From Mycobacterium gastri (GTDB lineage Bacteria > Actinomycetota > Actinomycetes > Mycobacteriales > Mycobacteriaceae), in assembly GCF_002102175.1 (NCBI RefSeq), contig NZ_LQOX01000133.1, forward strand, positions 1-44,846: 44,846 nucleotides of DNA, read 5' to 3'. Of this stretch, positions 8,940-15,911 are shown piece by piece. The translations under genes and the position numbers were made by a program. How positions within the stretch are numbered: the first letter of the stretch is position 1; every line of letters starts with the position of its first letter. The notes beneath the pieces are model-generated. The model was not told the origin of the DNA. It did no database searches and was given only the letters and a program-made list of their open reading frames with translations.

Positions 8940-9301
8940 CGGCGGTCGGCAAGGTGCGTCGTTCGTTGGGCCGGCCTGAAGGTGTTTCTCCTGGTGCGAT
9001 TCCTGCCGGGGATGCCCACTCCCGCTGTATCTGGCAATCGGTGCGCTAACTTAATTTAAGGATGGACTTCCGCCGGTTTCTGGTGTGCGATGTGGTATGC
9101 GCGACATTGGCCGTCGGCATTTTCTTACTCAGCTATCTCGGCGCCGGAGGGATCAGCGGGTTGATTCATCAGTCGGAGTTGGGCGGGGACTGTGATTTTG
9201 CCGGTGGCGGCGACCGGAGCCGGATCGTCTTACCGCTTCTGGAAGCGCTGGCGCCGGCAATCGAGGCCGCACCGGCCTGGAGTACAAGGAAGTCGCAATG
9301 A
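8940..9301 (+). pseudogene. Decayed DedA/SNARE-associated family membrane protein
   Basis: Pieces of a DedA-family protein appear in consecutive frames. Frame one gives LKVFLLVRFLPGMPTP (ending near 9021), which is the family's arginine-containing R-F-x-P-G-x-R-T-P motif. The next frame gives PLYLAIGAL (9022-9048). A third gives MDFRRFLVCDVVCATLAVGI, continuing as a hydrophobic helix to about 9180. The first shift fits one extra C in a CCC run near 9022. The second fits an AT-rich insertion of about 10 bases near 9049-9060, and a third shift may follow near 9200, where YRFWKRWRR appears in another frame. The N-terminal half is not recognisable. The last frame ends in TGA overlapping the ATG of the methyltransferase at 9298, a relic of operon coupling. 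DedA proteins are thought to be lipid scramblases or transporters. Confidence 0.75.
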
Positions 9302-9993
9302 GCCGACGGCCTGCTGAGACCACCCTGTTTCTCCGCGAATTCTGGAAAAAGTTCGAGACGACCGGATCAATCGCACCGAGTACCCGCTACCTGGCCCGGG
9401 CCATCACCCGCCACCTCCGGCGCCGGGGGCCGGCGCCCATTCGCGTTTTGGATTGCGGACCGGGCACCGGCGTGTTCACCGAGCAAATCGTCGACCACCT
9501 GCGGCCAGGTGACACATTGGACGTGGTGGAGATCAATGGCTGCTTTGTCCGCGTGTTGCAGAAACGCTTTGCCACTGAACCACGCTGGCGGGCGATCAGC
9601 GATTTCGTGAATATCTACGAGCTGCCGTTCCAGAATTTCGCCGCGCCGGCGCCGTACGATTTCATCGTTTCAAGCCTGCCGCACAGCAACTTTCCCCCAG
9701 CCGTCGTAGCGGAGATCCTCCACTCCTACATCCGGCTGCTCAGGCCGGGAGGCGTACTCAGCTACTTCGAATACCTGTACCTGCGGCAAATCCGCAGCAG
9801 CCTGGCACGCGGGACCCGGCGCGATCGCATCCGACGTGTCGAGCAGCTCATGCTGTCGCACATGAGCAAGCACCGGGTCACACACGAAAGCATTCTCATG
9901 AACGTTCCGCCCGCCCGGGTACACCATCTGACCGCGCCGGCCGACGGCGCCCGCAGAATCGGGTATTTGCTGGATCGCGCCCGGTCGGCGTAG
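9298..9993 (+). CDS. PmtA-like class I SAM-dependent methyltransferase
   Basis: The 231-residue protein has motif I as L-D-C-G-P-G-T-G-V-F-T near residues 49-60, an acidic end of strand 2 (V-V-E-I-N) and an SSLPHSNFP motif IV near 123-131. L-L-R-P-G-G-V-L-S-Y-F then follows. The opening F-W-K-K-F-E-T-T-G-S-I-A-P-S-T-R resembles phosphatidylethanolamine N-methyltransferases of the Agrobacterium PmtA type and rRNA adenine dimethylase relatives. A lipid or small-molecule N-methyltransferase is therefore the best guess; the substrate is not shown by the sequence. The ATG overlaps the stop of the decayed DedA gene (ATGA), implying former translational coupling in a membrane-lipid unit. Whether it still has a promoter after the DedA decay is unclear. 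Confidence 0.78.
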   Translation: MSRRPAETTLFLREFWKKFETTGSIAPSTRYLARAITRHLRRRGPAPIRVLDCGPGTGVFTEQIVDHLRPGDTLDVVEINGCFVRVLQKRFATEPRWRAISDFVNIYELPFQNFAAPAPYDFIVSSLPHSNFPPAVVAEILHSYIRLLRPGGVLSYFEYLYLRQIRSSLARGTRRDRIRRVEQLMLSHMSKHRVTHESILMNVPPARVHHLTAPADGARRIGYLLDRARSA

Positions 9994-10124
9994 GACCTCG
10001 GTGTCCGGGCACCGCCGCGCCGGCGACCACGACCGTGCACCGATCACCCGAGCCTGCCGCGTCAGGATCATCGCGACGCCCGCCGTGAGAAAGACGGCGG
10101 ACCGGCACCAGTACCATTTTCACC

Positions 10125-10526
10125 GTGCCCGACTCCAGCGACGCCCTGCGGATCCTCGTCTATAGCAACAATGTCCAAACCCGCCAACAGGTGATGCGTG
10201 CGCTGGGCAAACGGCTGCATCCTGATCTGCCGGAGTTGGCTTATGTCGAAATCGCGACGGCTCCGATGGTGATACAGCGCATGGACGAAGGCGACATCGA
10301 CCTGGCCATCCTCGACGGCGAGGCGACACCCGCCGGGGGCATGGGAATCGCCAAACAGCTCAAAGACGAACTCTCGACGTGCCCGCCGATTCTGGTGCTC
10401 ACCGGGCGGCCGGATGACTCCTGGCTGGCCAGCTGGTCGCGGGCCGAGGCCGCGGTACCGCATCCGATCGACCCGATTGTGCTCGGCCGCACGGCGCTCG
10501 GCCTGTTGCGTGCGCCCGCGCTCTGA
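10125..10526 (+). CDS. Orphan receiver-domain response regulator, Rv3143-like
   Basis: This stand-alone receiver domain is 133 residues, as I recall for M. tuberculosis Rv3143, which also lies just before the nuo genes. The phospho-acceptor candidate is D64 in L-A-I-L-D. T93 (L-V-L-T-G) fits the conserved Thr/Ser. However, the acidic pair usual after strand 1 is replaced by S14-N15-N16, and the conserved Lys before Pro is H113 (V-P-H-P). It may therefore be a pseudo-receiver that works by protein contact rather than by standard phosphorylation. It has no DNA-binding domain. M. tuberculosis Rv3143 has been reported, as far as I recall, to interact with Nuo subunits. The start is a GTG at 10125. 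It is 257 bp from nuoA on the same strand. Confidence 0.85.
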   Translation: MPDSSDALRILVYSNNVQTRQQVMRALGKRLHPDLPELAYVEIATAPMVIQRMDEGDIDLAILDGEATPAGGMGIAKQLKDELSTCPPILVLTGRPDDSWLASWSRAEAAVPHPIDPIVLGRTALGLLRAPAL

Positions 10527-10783
10527 CCGCCGCGCCCACCAACCCAATCGCCCCACGAGGTTTCCGGGCCAACCCGGATTTGCGATCCACCCGCGAGGTA
10601 CCCCAACGCCTCCGCAGCCACGGATCTGCAGGTGCCCGCGAGGTTGACCCCGGGCATGGGCCCCCGCCGTAGCGCGACTATGTTGAAGGTCACTGTGACG
10701 GTCCACAAGCCCGGCCCGTCACAGCAGCCCGGTCACCGCCCGGCCGCCATGTTGGCGGCCCGTACGACGGATCAGGGAGCGAC
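10527..10783 (+). promoter_or_regulatory. nuo operon upstream region with GTCAC/GTGAC repeats
   Basis: This 257-bp gap before nuoA should carry the operon promoter. A perfect 11-bp palindrome GTCACTGTGAC lies at 10689-10699. Its right arm TGTGAC (10694-10699) also pairs with GTCACA at 10718-10723, and GTCAC recurs at 10732-10736, giving direct repeats 14 bases apart. GTCACAGC-type direct repeats recall the MtrA box, and the TGTGA half recalls Crp, but neither is a good full match. No clear -10 is assigned. AGGGAG precedes the nuoA GTG. Confidence 0.35.
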
Positions 10784-11161
10784 GTGAACGTCTACATACC
10801 CATCCTGGTGCTGGCGGCGCTTGCTGCCGCCTTTGCCGTGGTCTCGGTTGTGATCGCGAGCCTGGCCGGCCCGTCGCGCTTCAACCGGTCGAAGCTCGCG
10901 GCCTACGAATGCGGGATTGAACCGACAGACAGCTCGGTGAGCGGCCCGCACGCGACGGCCGGGCAGCGGTTCCCGATCAAGTACTACCTGACCGCAATGT
11001 TGTTCATCGTCTTCGACATCGAGATCGTGTTCCTGTATCCGTGGGCGGTCAGCTTCGACGCGCTGGGCACCTTCGCATTGGTCGAGATGGTGATATTCAT
11101 GCTCACGGTGTTCGTTGCCTATGCCTACGTGTGGCGCCGCGGGGGCCTGACGTGGGATTGA
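10784..11161 (+). CDS. nuoA: NADH-quinone oxidoreductase subunit A
   Basis: The 125-residue membrane subunit has three predicted helices: residues 5-28, about 63-85 and 92-115. The family block K-L-A-A-Y-E-C-G-I-E-P near residues 38-48 lies in the loop that helps form the quinone site together with NuoH and NuoJ. It is the first gene of a complete nuoA-N operon. The GTG start has AGGGAG six bases upstream. The C-terminus ends G-L-T-W-D. A 49-bp gap with tandem repeats echoing these last codons follows before nuoB. Confidence 0.97.
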   Translation: MNVYIPILVLAALAAAFAVVSVVIASLAGPSRFNRSKLAAYECGIEPTDSSVSGPHATAGQRFPIKYYLTAMLFIVFDIEIVFLYPWAVSFDALGTFALVEMVIFMLTVFVAYAYVWRRGGLTWD

Positions 11162-11174
11162 GCGCCGACACGGG

Positions 11175-11208
11175 TTTGAGATGGGATTTGAGATGGGATT
11201 GAGGTAGG
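11175..11208 (+). repeat. 12-bp tandem repeats in the nuoA-nuoB gap
   Basis: TTTGAGATGGGA occurs twice in tandem (11175-11186, 11187-11198), followed by a degenerate third copy. The repeats resemble the last codons of nuoA (G-L-T-W-D-stop). Two short frames cross them. One is a TTG frame that overlaps the nuoA stop and ends in TGA at 11200-11202. The other is an ATG frame at 11181 encoding MGFEMGLR that ends in TAG three bases before the nuoB GTG. Confidence 0.7.
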
Positions 11209-11210
11209 GC

Positions 11211-11765
11211 GTGGGACTGGAAGAACAGCTACCCGGCGGGATCCTGCTGTCGACAGTCGAGAAGGTGGCGGGCTACGTCCGCAAAAACTCGCTGTGGCCG
11301 GCGACGTTCGGCTTGGCCTGCTGCGCGATCGAAATGATGGCGACCGCCGGGCCGAGGTTCGATCTGGCCCGCTTCGGGATGGAGCGATTCTCAGCGACGC
11401 CGCGGCAAGCCGATCTGATGATCGTGGCGGGGCGGGTCAGCCAGAAGATGGCGCCGGTGCTGCGCCAGATCTACGACCAGATGGCCGAGCCGAAATGGGT
11501 TCTGGCCATGGGGGTGTGCGCGTCGTCGGGTGGGATGTTCAACAACTACGCGATCGTCCAGGGTGTGGACCACGTCGTCCCGGTCGACATCTACCTGCCG
11601 GGGTGCCCGCCGCGGCCCGAAATGCTCTTGCACGCAATCCTCAAGCTGCACGAGAAGATTCAGGAAATGCCGTTGGGTGTCAACCGGGAACGTGCCATCG
11701 CCGCGGCCGAAGAGGCGGCGCTGCTGGCCCGGCCCACCATCGAGATGCGCGGACTGCTGCGATGA
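11211..11765 (+). CDS. nuoB: NADH-quinone oxidoreductase subunit B
   Basis: The 184-residue peripheral-arm subunit carries the terminal [4Fe-4S] cluster N2 that passes electrons to the quinone. The ligands are the adjacent C37-C38 (F-G-L-A-C-C-A-I-E-M), C103 (M-G-V-C-A-S-S-G-G) and C132 (Y-L-P-G-C-P-P-R-P-E). The GTG start at 11211 follows a G-rich GAGGTAGGG. The stop overlaps the nuoC start as ATGA, so the two are translationally coupled. The length is as expected for the family. Confidence 0.98.
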   Translation: MGLEEQLPGGILLSTVEKVAGYVRKNSLWPATFGLACCAIEMMATAGPRFDLARFGMERFSATPRQADLMIVAGRVSQKMAPVLRQIYDQMAEPKWVLAMGVCASSGGMFNNYAIVQGVDHVVPVDIYLPGCPPRPEMLLHAILKLHEKIQEMPLGVNRERAIAAAEEAALLARPTIEMRGLLR

Positions 11766-12481
11766 GCTCCCCAGACCAGGATCCGCGGGAGGCAACCGCG
11801 GCTGCTGACGAAGAAGTGATCGACGTTCGCCGCGGGATGTTCGGCGTCAGCGGCACCGGCGACACGTCCGGATACGGGCGGCTGGTGCGTCAGGTCACGT
11901 TGCCGGGCAGCAGCCCTCGGCCGTATGGCGGCTATTTCGACGACATCGCCGACCGCCTGGCCGAAGCACTGCAGGGCGAGGGTGTCGAATTCGAGGACGC
12001 CATAGAGAAAGTCGTGGTGTACCCGCCGGGCAAGGGGGCCGAACTGACCCTGCACGTCCGCCGCGAACGGCTGCCACAAGTCGCCCAACGCCTGCGCGAC
12101 GAACCGGAATTGCGGTTCGAAATGTGTTTGGGCGTCAACGGTGTGCACTACCCGCACGAGACCGGCCGGGAGCTACACGCCGTCTACCCCCTGCAGTCGA
12201 TCACCCACAACCGTCGTCTCCGGCTGGAAGTGTCTGTGCCCGATAGTGATCCGCATATCCCGTCGCTGTATTCGGTCTATCCGACCAACGACTGGCATGA
12301 GCGCGAGACGTATGACTTCTTCGGGATCATCTTCGACGGGCATCCGTCACTGACCCGCATCGAGATGCCCGACGACTGGCACGGACATCCGCAGCGCAAG
12401 GACTACCCACTCGGTGGCATCCCGGTCGAATACAAGGGCGCGCAGATACCCCCGCCCGACGAACGTAGGGGCTACAACTAA
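11762..12481 (+). CDS. nuoC: NADH-quinone oxidoreductase subunit C
   Basis: The 239-residue subunit of the peripheral arm corresponds to the 30-kDa complex I subunit. It shows the signature Y-P-T-N-D-W-H-E-R-E-T-Y-D-F-F-G-I and the C-terminal R-K-D-Y-P-L-G-G motif. It is separate from NuoD, not fused as in E. coli. The ATG at 11762 overlaps the nuoB stop (ATGA). Its TAA stop overlaps the ATG of a 7-codon ORF at 12481 (TAATG), the first of two mini-ORFs leading into nuoD. Confidence 0.98.
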   Translation: MSSPDQDPREATAAADEEVIDVRRGMFGVSGTGDTSGYGRLVRQVTLPGSSPRPYGGYFDDIADRLAEALQGEGVEFEDAIEKVVVYPPGKGAELTLHVRRERLPQVAQRLRDEPELRFEMCLGVNGVHYPHETGRELHAVYPLQSITHNRRLRLEVSVPDSDPHIPSLYSVYPTNDWHERETYDFFGIIFDGHPSLTRIEMPDDWHGHPQRKDYPLGGIPVEYKGAQIPPPDERRGYN

Positions 12482-12504
12482 TGATCGAAAAAGACGAAAA
12501 ATGA
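12481..12504 (+). CDS. Possible coupling mini-ORF (MIEKDEK), first copy
   Basis: This is a seven-codon frame whose ATG overlaps the nuoC stop (TAATG) and whose TGA at 12502-12504 overlaps the ATG of the second copy. Translation could pass from nuoC to nuoD by termination-reinitiation through it. No Shine-Dalgarno of its own is evident. Whether it is translated is not known. Confidence 0.35.
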   Translation: MIEKDEK

Positions 12505-12520
12505 TCGAAAAAGACGAAAA
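12481..12520 (+). repeat. Perfect 20-bp tandem duplication before nuoD
   Basis: Bases 12481-12500 and 12501-12520 are identical. Each begins with ATG and the second copy abuts the nuoD ATG at 12521. The unit is much AT-richer than the surrounding genes. Because 20 is not a multiple of three, each copy starts a different reading frame. Confidence 0.95.
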
Positions 12521-12524
12521 ATGA
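12501..12524 (+). CDS. Possible coupling mini-ORF (MIEKDEK), second copy
   Basis: This frame is identical to the first copy and made by the 20-bp duplication. Its ATG overlaps the first copy's stop, and its TGA at 12522-12524 overlaps the nuoD ATG at 12521. It completes an unbroken chain of start-stop overlaps from nuoC to nuoD. Confidence 0.35.
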   Translation: MIEKDEK

Positions 12525-13819
12525 CCGATACCGAGACTGTCCTGGTCGCCGGCGGCCAGGACTGGGAGGACATCGTCGACGCCGCCCGCAAGGCGGACCC
12601 CGGCGAACGCATCGTCGTCAACATGGGGCCCCAGCACCCGTCCACGCACGGGGTGTTGCGGCTGATCCTCGAGATCGAAGGCGAAACGATCATCGAGGCC
12701 CGCTGCGGAATCGGCTATCTGCACACCGGCATCGAGAAAAACCTCGAATACCGGTACTGGACGCAGGGCGTCACCTTCGTGACCCGAATGGATTACCTGT
12801 CACCGTTTTTCAACGAAACCGCGTACTGCCTGGGTGTGGAGAAGCTGCTCGGCATCACCGAGCAGATACCGGAGCGGGTCAATGTCATCCGGGTGCTGCT
12901 GATGGAGCTCAACCGCATCTCGTCGCACCTGGTCGCATTGGCGACCGGCGGTATGGAACTGGGCGCGATGACCGCCATGTTCATCGGCTTCCGCGCGCGC
13001 GAAATCATCCTCAACGTGTTCGAGTCGATCACCGGATTGCGGATGAACCACGCCTACATCCGGCCCGGCGGCCTGGCGCAGGATCTGCCGCCCAACGCGG
13101 CCAGCGACATCGCCGAAGCCCTCAAGCAGTTGCGGCAACCACTGCGCGAGCTGGGTGATCTGCTCAACGAAAACGCCATCTGGAAGGCCCGCACCCAGGG
13201 CATCGGATATCTCGACCTCGCCGGATGCATGGCGCTGGGCATCACCGGCCCGATCCTGCGTTCCACCGGATTACCGCACGACCTGCGCAAGAGCGAACCT
13301 TACTGTGGGTACGAAAACTACGAATTCGACGTGATCACCGATGACGCGTGTGATGCCTACGGGCGCTACATGATTCGGGTCAAAGAGATGTGGGAGTCGG
13401 TGAAGATCGTCGAGCAGTGCCTGGACAAGCTGAAGGCGGGCCCCACCATGATCGAGGACCGCAAGATCGCCTGGCCCGCCGACCTGAAGGTCGGCCCGGA
13501 CGGGATGGGCAATTCGGAAGAGCACATCGCCAAGATCATGGGCAGCTCGATGGAGGCGCTGATCCACCACTTCAAGCTGGTCACCGAGGGCATTCGGGTG
13601 CCGCCGGGCCAGGTCTACGTGGCGTTGGAATCACCGCGCGGTGAACTCGGCGTACACCTGGTCAGCGACGGCGGCACCCGCCCCTACCGGGTGCACTACC
13701 GGGATCCGTCGTTCACCAACCTGCAGTCGGTCGCCGCGATGTGTGAGGGCGGCATGGTGGCCGATTTGATCACCGCGGTCGCCAGCATCGACCCGGTGAT
13801 GGGCGGGGTGGATCGATGA
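12521..13819 (+). CDS. nuoD: NADH-quinone oxidoreductase subunit D
   Basis: The 432-residue 49-kDa-type subunit forms much of the quinone pocket with NuoB. The conserved N-M-G-P-Q-H-P-S-T-H-G-V-L-R block holds the His and Tyr region for quinone. R-C-G-I-G-Y-L-H-T-G-I-E-K and the C-terminal end D-P-V-M-G-G-V-D-R are also family signatures. The ATG at 12521 opens M-T-D-T-E-T and is overlapped by the stop of the upstream mini-ORF. No strong Shine-Dalgarno lies before it; the upstream sequence is A-rich. The stop overlaps the nuoE ATG (ATGA). Confidence 0.98.
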   Translation: MTDTETVLVAGGQDWEDIVDAARKADPGERIVVNMGPQHPSTHGVLRLILEIEGETIIEARCGIGYLHTGIEKNLEYRYWTQGVTFVTRMDYLSPFFNETAYCLGVEKLLGITEQIPERVNVIRVLLMELNRISSHLVALATGGMELGAMTAMFIGFRAREIILNVFESITGLRMNHAYIRPGGLAQDLPPNAASDIAEALKQLRQPLRELGDLLNENAIWKARTQGIGYLDLAGCMALGITGPILRSTGLPHDLRKSEPYCGYENYEFDVITDDACDAYGRYMIRVKEMWESVKIVEQCLDKLKAGPTMIEDRKIAWPADLKVGPDGMGNSEEHIAKIMGSSMEALIHHFKLVTEGIRVPPGQVYVALESPRGELGVHLVSDGGTRPYRVHYRDPSFTNLQSVAAMCEGGMVADLITAVASIDPVMGGVDR

Positions 13820-14583
13820 CGGGGCCGCAGGGGCAGCCGGTATTCCTCAGGCTCGGGCCGCCGCCCGAAGAGCCCAACCAGTTCGTGCTCGAGGGTGCGC
13901 CACGGTCGTATCCACCCGAGGTGCAAGCGCGGCTGGAGGTCGACGCCAAGGAGATCATCGGCCGCTATCCCAACAAGCGTTCCGCGCTCCTGCCGTTGCT
14001 GCACCTGGTGCAAGGTGAGGACTCCTACCTGACACCGGCGGGTCTGGAGTTCTGCGCAAATCAGTTGGGGCTGACCGGGGCCGAGGTCTCGGCGGTGGCG
14101 AGTTTCTACACCATGTACCGGCGCGGCCCCACCGGCGACTATCTGGTCGGCGTGTGCACTAACACGCTGTGCGCCATCATGGGCGGCGACGCCATCTTCG
14201 AGGACCTCAAAGACCATCTCGGCATCGGCAACGACGAGACCACCGCCGACGGATCGATCACCCTGCAACACATCGAATGCAACGCCGCCTGCGACTACGC
14301 CCCAGTGGTCATGGTCAATTGGGAATTCTTCGACAACCAGACACCGGAGTCGGCACGCGAGCTCGTCGACTCGCTGCGCTCCGGCACCCCGAAGGAGCCC
14401 ACCCGCGGGGCTCCGCTGTGCGCCTTCCGGGAGACGTCGCGCATCTTGGCGGGTTTGCCCGACCCGCGTCCCGACCAAGGCCAGGGCGGCGCCGGTGCGG
14501 CCACGCTGGCCGGGCTGCGGGTGGCACAGGAAAACGACATGCAGGCGTCGCCCGGGCCCGAAACCGCCCCGGAAGGCCAGTGA
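13816..14583 (+). CDS. nuoE: NADH-quinone oxidoreductase subunit E
   Basis: The 255-residue 24-kDa-type subunit of the NADH-dehydrogenase module binds one [2Fe-2S] cluster. The ligands are C114 and C119 (C-T-N-T-L-C) and C155 and C159 (C-N-A-A-C), with the expected x4 and x3 spacings. A C-terminal extension of about 75 residues beyond the core is Pro/Gly-rich and looks disordered. The ATG overlaps the nuoD stop, and its TGA overlaps the nuoF ATG as TGATG. Confidence 0.98.
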   Translation: MTGPQGQPVFLRLGPPPEEPNQFVLEGAPRSYPPEVQARLEVDAKEIIGRYPNKRSALLPLLHLVQGEDSYLTPAGLEFCANQLGLTGAEVSAVASFYTMYRRGPTGDYLVGVCTNTLCAIMGGDAIFEDLKDHLGIGNDETTADGSITLQHIECNAACDYAPVVMVNWEFFDNQTPESARELVDSLRSGTPKEPTRGAPLCAFRETSRILAGLPDPRPDQGQGGAGAATLAGLRVAQENDMQASPGPETAPEGQ

Positions 14584-15911
14584 TGACCTCGCAGGCAACC
14601 CCGTTGACCCCGGTGATCAGCCGCTACTGGGACGACCCCGAATCATGGACCATGGCGACGTATCAGCGTCATGACGGCTACCAGGCGATGAACAAGGCCC
14701 TGGCCATGGACCCCGATGACGTGATCGCGACTGTCAAGGACTCCGGGTTGCGCGGGCGCGGCGGTGCCGGCTTCGCCACCGGGACGAAATGGTCGTTCAT
14801 CCCCCAAGGAGACAAGGGTCCGGCCACCAAGCCGCACTACCTGGTGGTCAACGCCGACGAGTCCGAACCCGGCACGTGCAAGGACATTCCGTTGATGCTG
14901 ACGACACCGCATGTGCTCGTCGAAGGCATCATCATCGCCGCGTACGCGATCCGGGCCCACCACGCCTTCATCTATGTGCGCGGCGAAGTGCTGCCGGTGC
15001 TGCGCCGGCTGCAGAACGCGGTGGCCGAGGCGTACGCCGCCGGTTACCTGGGCCGCAACATCGCCGGGTCCGGCTTCGACCTGGAACTGGTGGTGCACGC
15101 CGGCGCGGGCGCCTACATCTGCGGCGAAGAGACCGCACTGCTCGATTCGCTGGAAGGCCGCCGCGGCCAGCCACGGCTCCGGCCGCCCTTTCCCGCCGTT
15201 GCGGGGCTCTACGGCTGCCCGACGGTGATCAACAACGTCGAGACCATCGCCAGCGTGCCGTCGATCATTCTCAACGGCGTCGACTGGTTCCGGTCGATGG
15301 GCAGCGAGAAATCGCCTGGCTTCACGCTGTATTCGTTGTCCGGGCACGTCACCCGGCCCGGGCAGTACGAGGCGCCGCTGGGTATCACGTTGCGCGAGCT
15401 GCTCGACTACGCCGGCGGGGTGCGTGCCGGACACCGGCTGAAATTCTGGACGCCGGGCGGGTCGTCAACACCGTTGCTCACCGACGAACACCTCGACGTG
15501 CCATTGGATTACGAGGGTGTGGGCGCTGTCGGATCGATGCTGGGCACCAAAGCGCTGGAGATCTTCGACGAGACCACCTGCGTGGTGCGTGCGGTGCGGC
15601 GCTGGACCGAGTTCTACAAACACGAATCATGCGGGAAATGCACACCGTGCCGAGAAGGGACGTTCTGGCTGGACAAGATCTACGAGCGGCTGGAAACCGG
15701 CCGGGGCACCCGCGAGGACATCGACAAACTGCTCGACATCTCGGACTCGATCTTGGGAAAGGCGTTCTGCGCGTTGGGCGATGGTGCCGCGAGCCCGGTG
15801 ATGTCGTCGATCAAGTACTTCCGCGACGAATACGTCGCCCATGTCGAAGGCGGCGGATGCCCGTTCGACCCCCGGGAATCCATGCTCATGGCGAACGGAG
15901 ACAAGGCGTGA
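14583..15911 (+). CDS. nuoF: NADH-quinone oxidoreductase subunit F
   Basis: The 442-residue catalytic subunit oxidises NADH via FMN. The glycine-rich NADH loop G-R-G-G-A-G-F is at about 58-64, the FMN region N-A-D-E-S-E-P-G at 90-97 and the G-A-G-A-Y-I-C-G-E-E-T motif near 174-184. The N3 [4Fe-4S] ligands are C350, C353 and C356 (C-G-K-C-T-P-C-R-E-G) plus C396. I chose the ATG at 14583, which overlaps the nuoE stop, over the longer frame from 14169 that lies inside nuoE. The stop overlaps the GTG of nuoG (GTGA). Confidence 0.98.
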   Translation: MTSQATPLTPVISRYWDDPESWTMATYQRHDGYQAMNKALAMDPDDVIATVKDSGLRGRGGAGFATGTKWSFIPQGDKGPATKPHYLVVNADESEPGTCKDIPLMLTTPHVLVEGIIIAAYAIRAHHAFIYVRGEVLPVLRRLQNAVAEAYAAGYLGRNIAGSGFDLELVVHAGAGAYICGEETALLDSLEGRRGQPRLRPPFPAVAGLYGCPTVINNVETIASVPSIILNGVDWFRSMGSEKSPGFTLYSLSGHVTRPGQYEAPLGITLRELLDYAGGVRAGHRLKFWTPGGSSTPLLTDEHLDVPLDYEGVGAVGSMLGTKALEIFDETTCVVRAVRRWTEFYKHESCGKCTPCREGTFWLDKIYERLETGRGTREDIDKLLDISDSILGKAFCALGDGAASPVMSSIKYFRDEYVAHVEGGGCPFDPRESMLMANGDKA

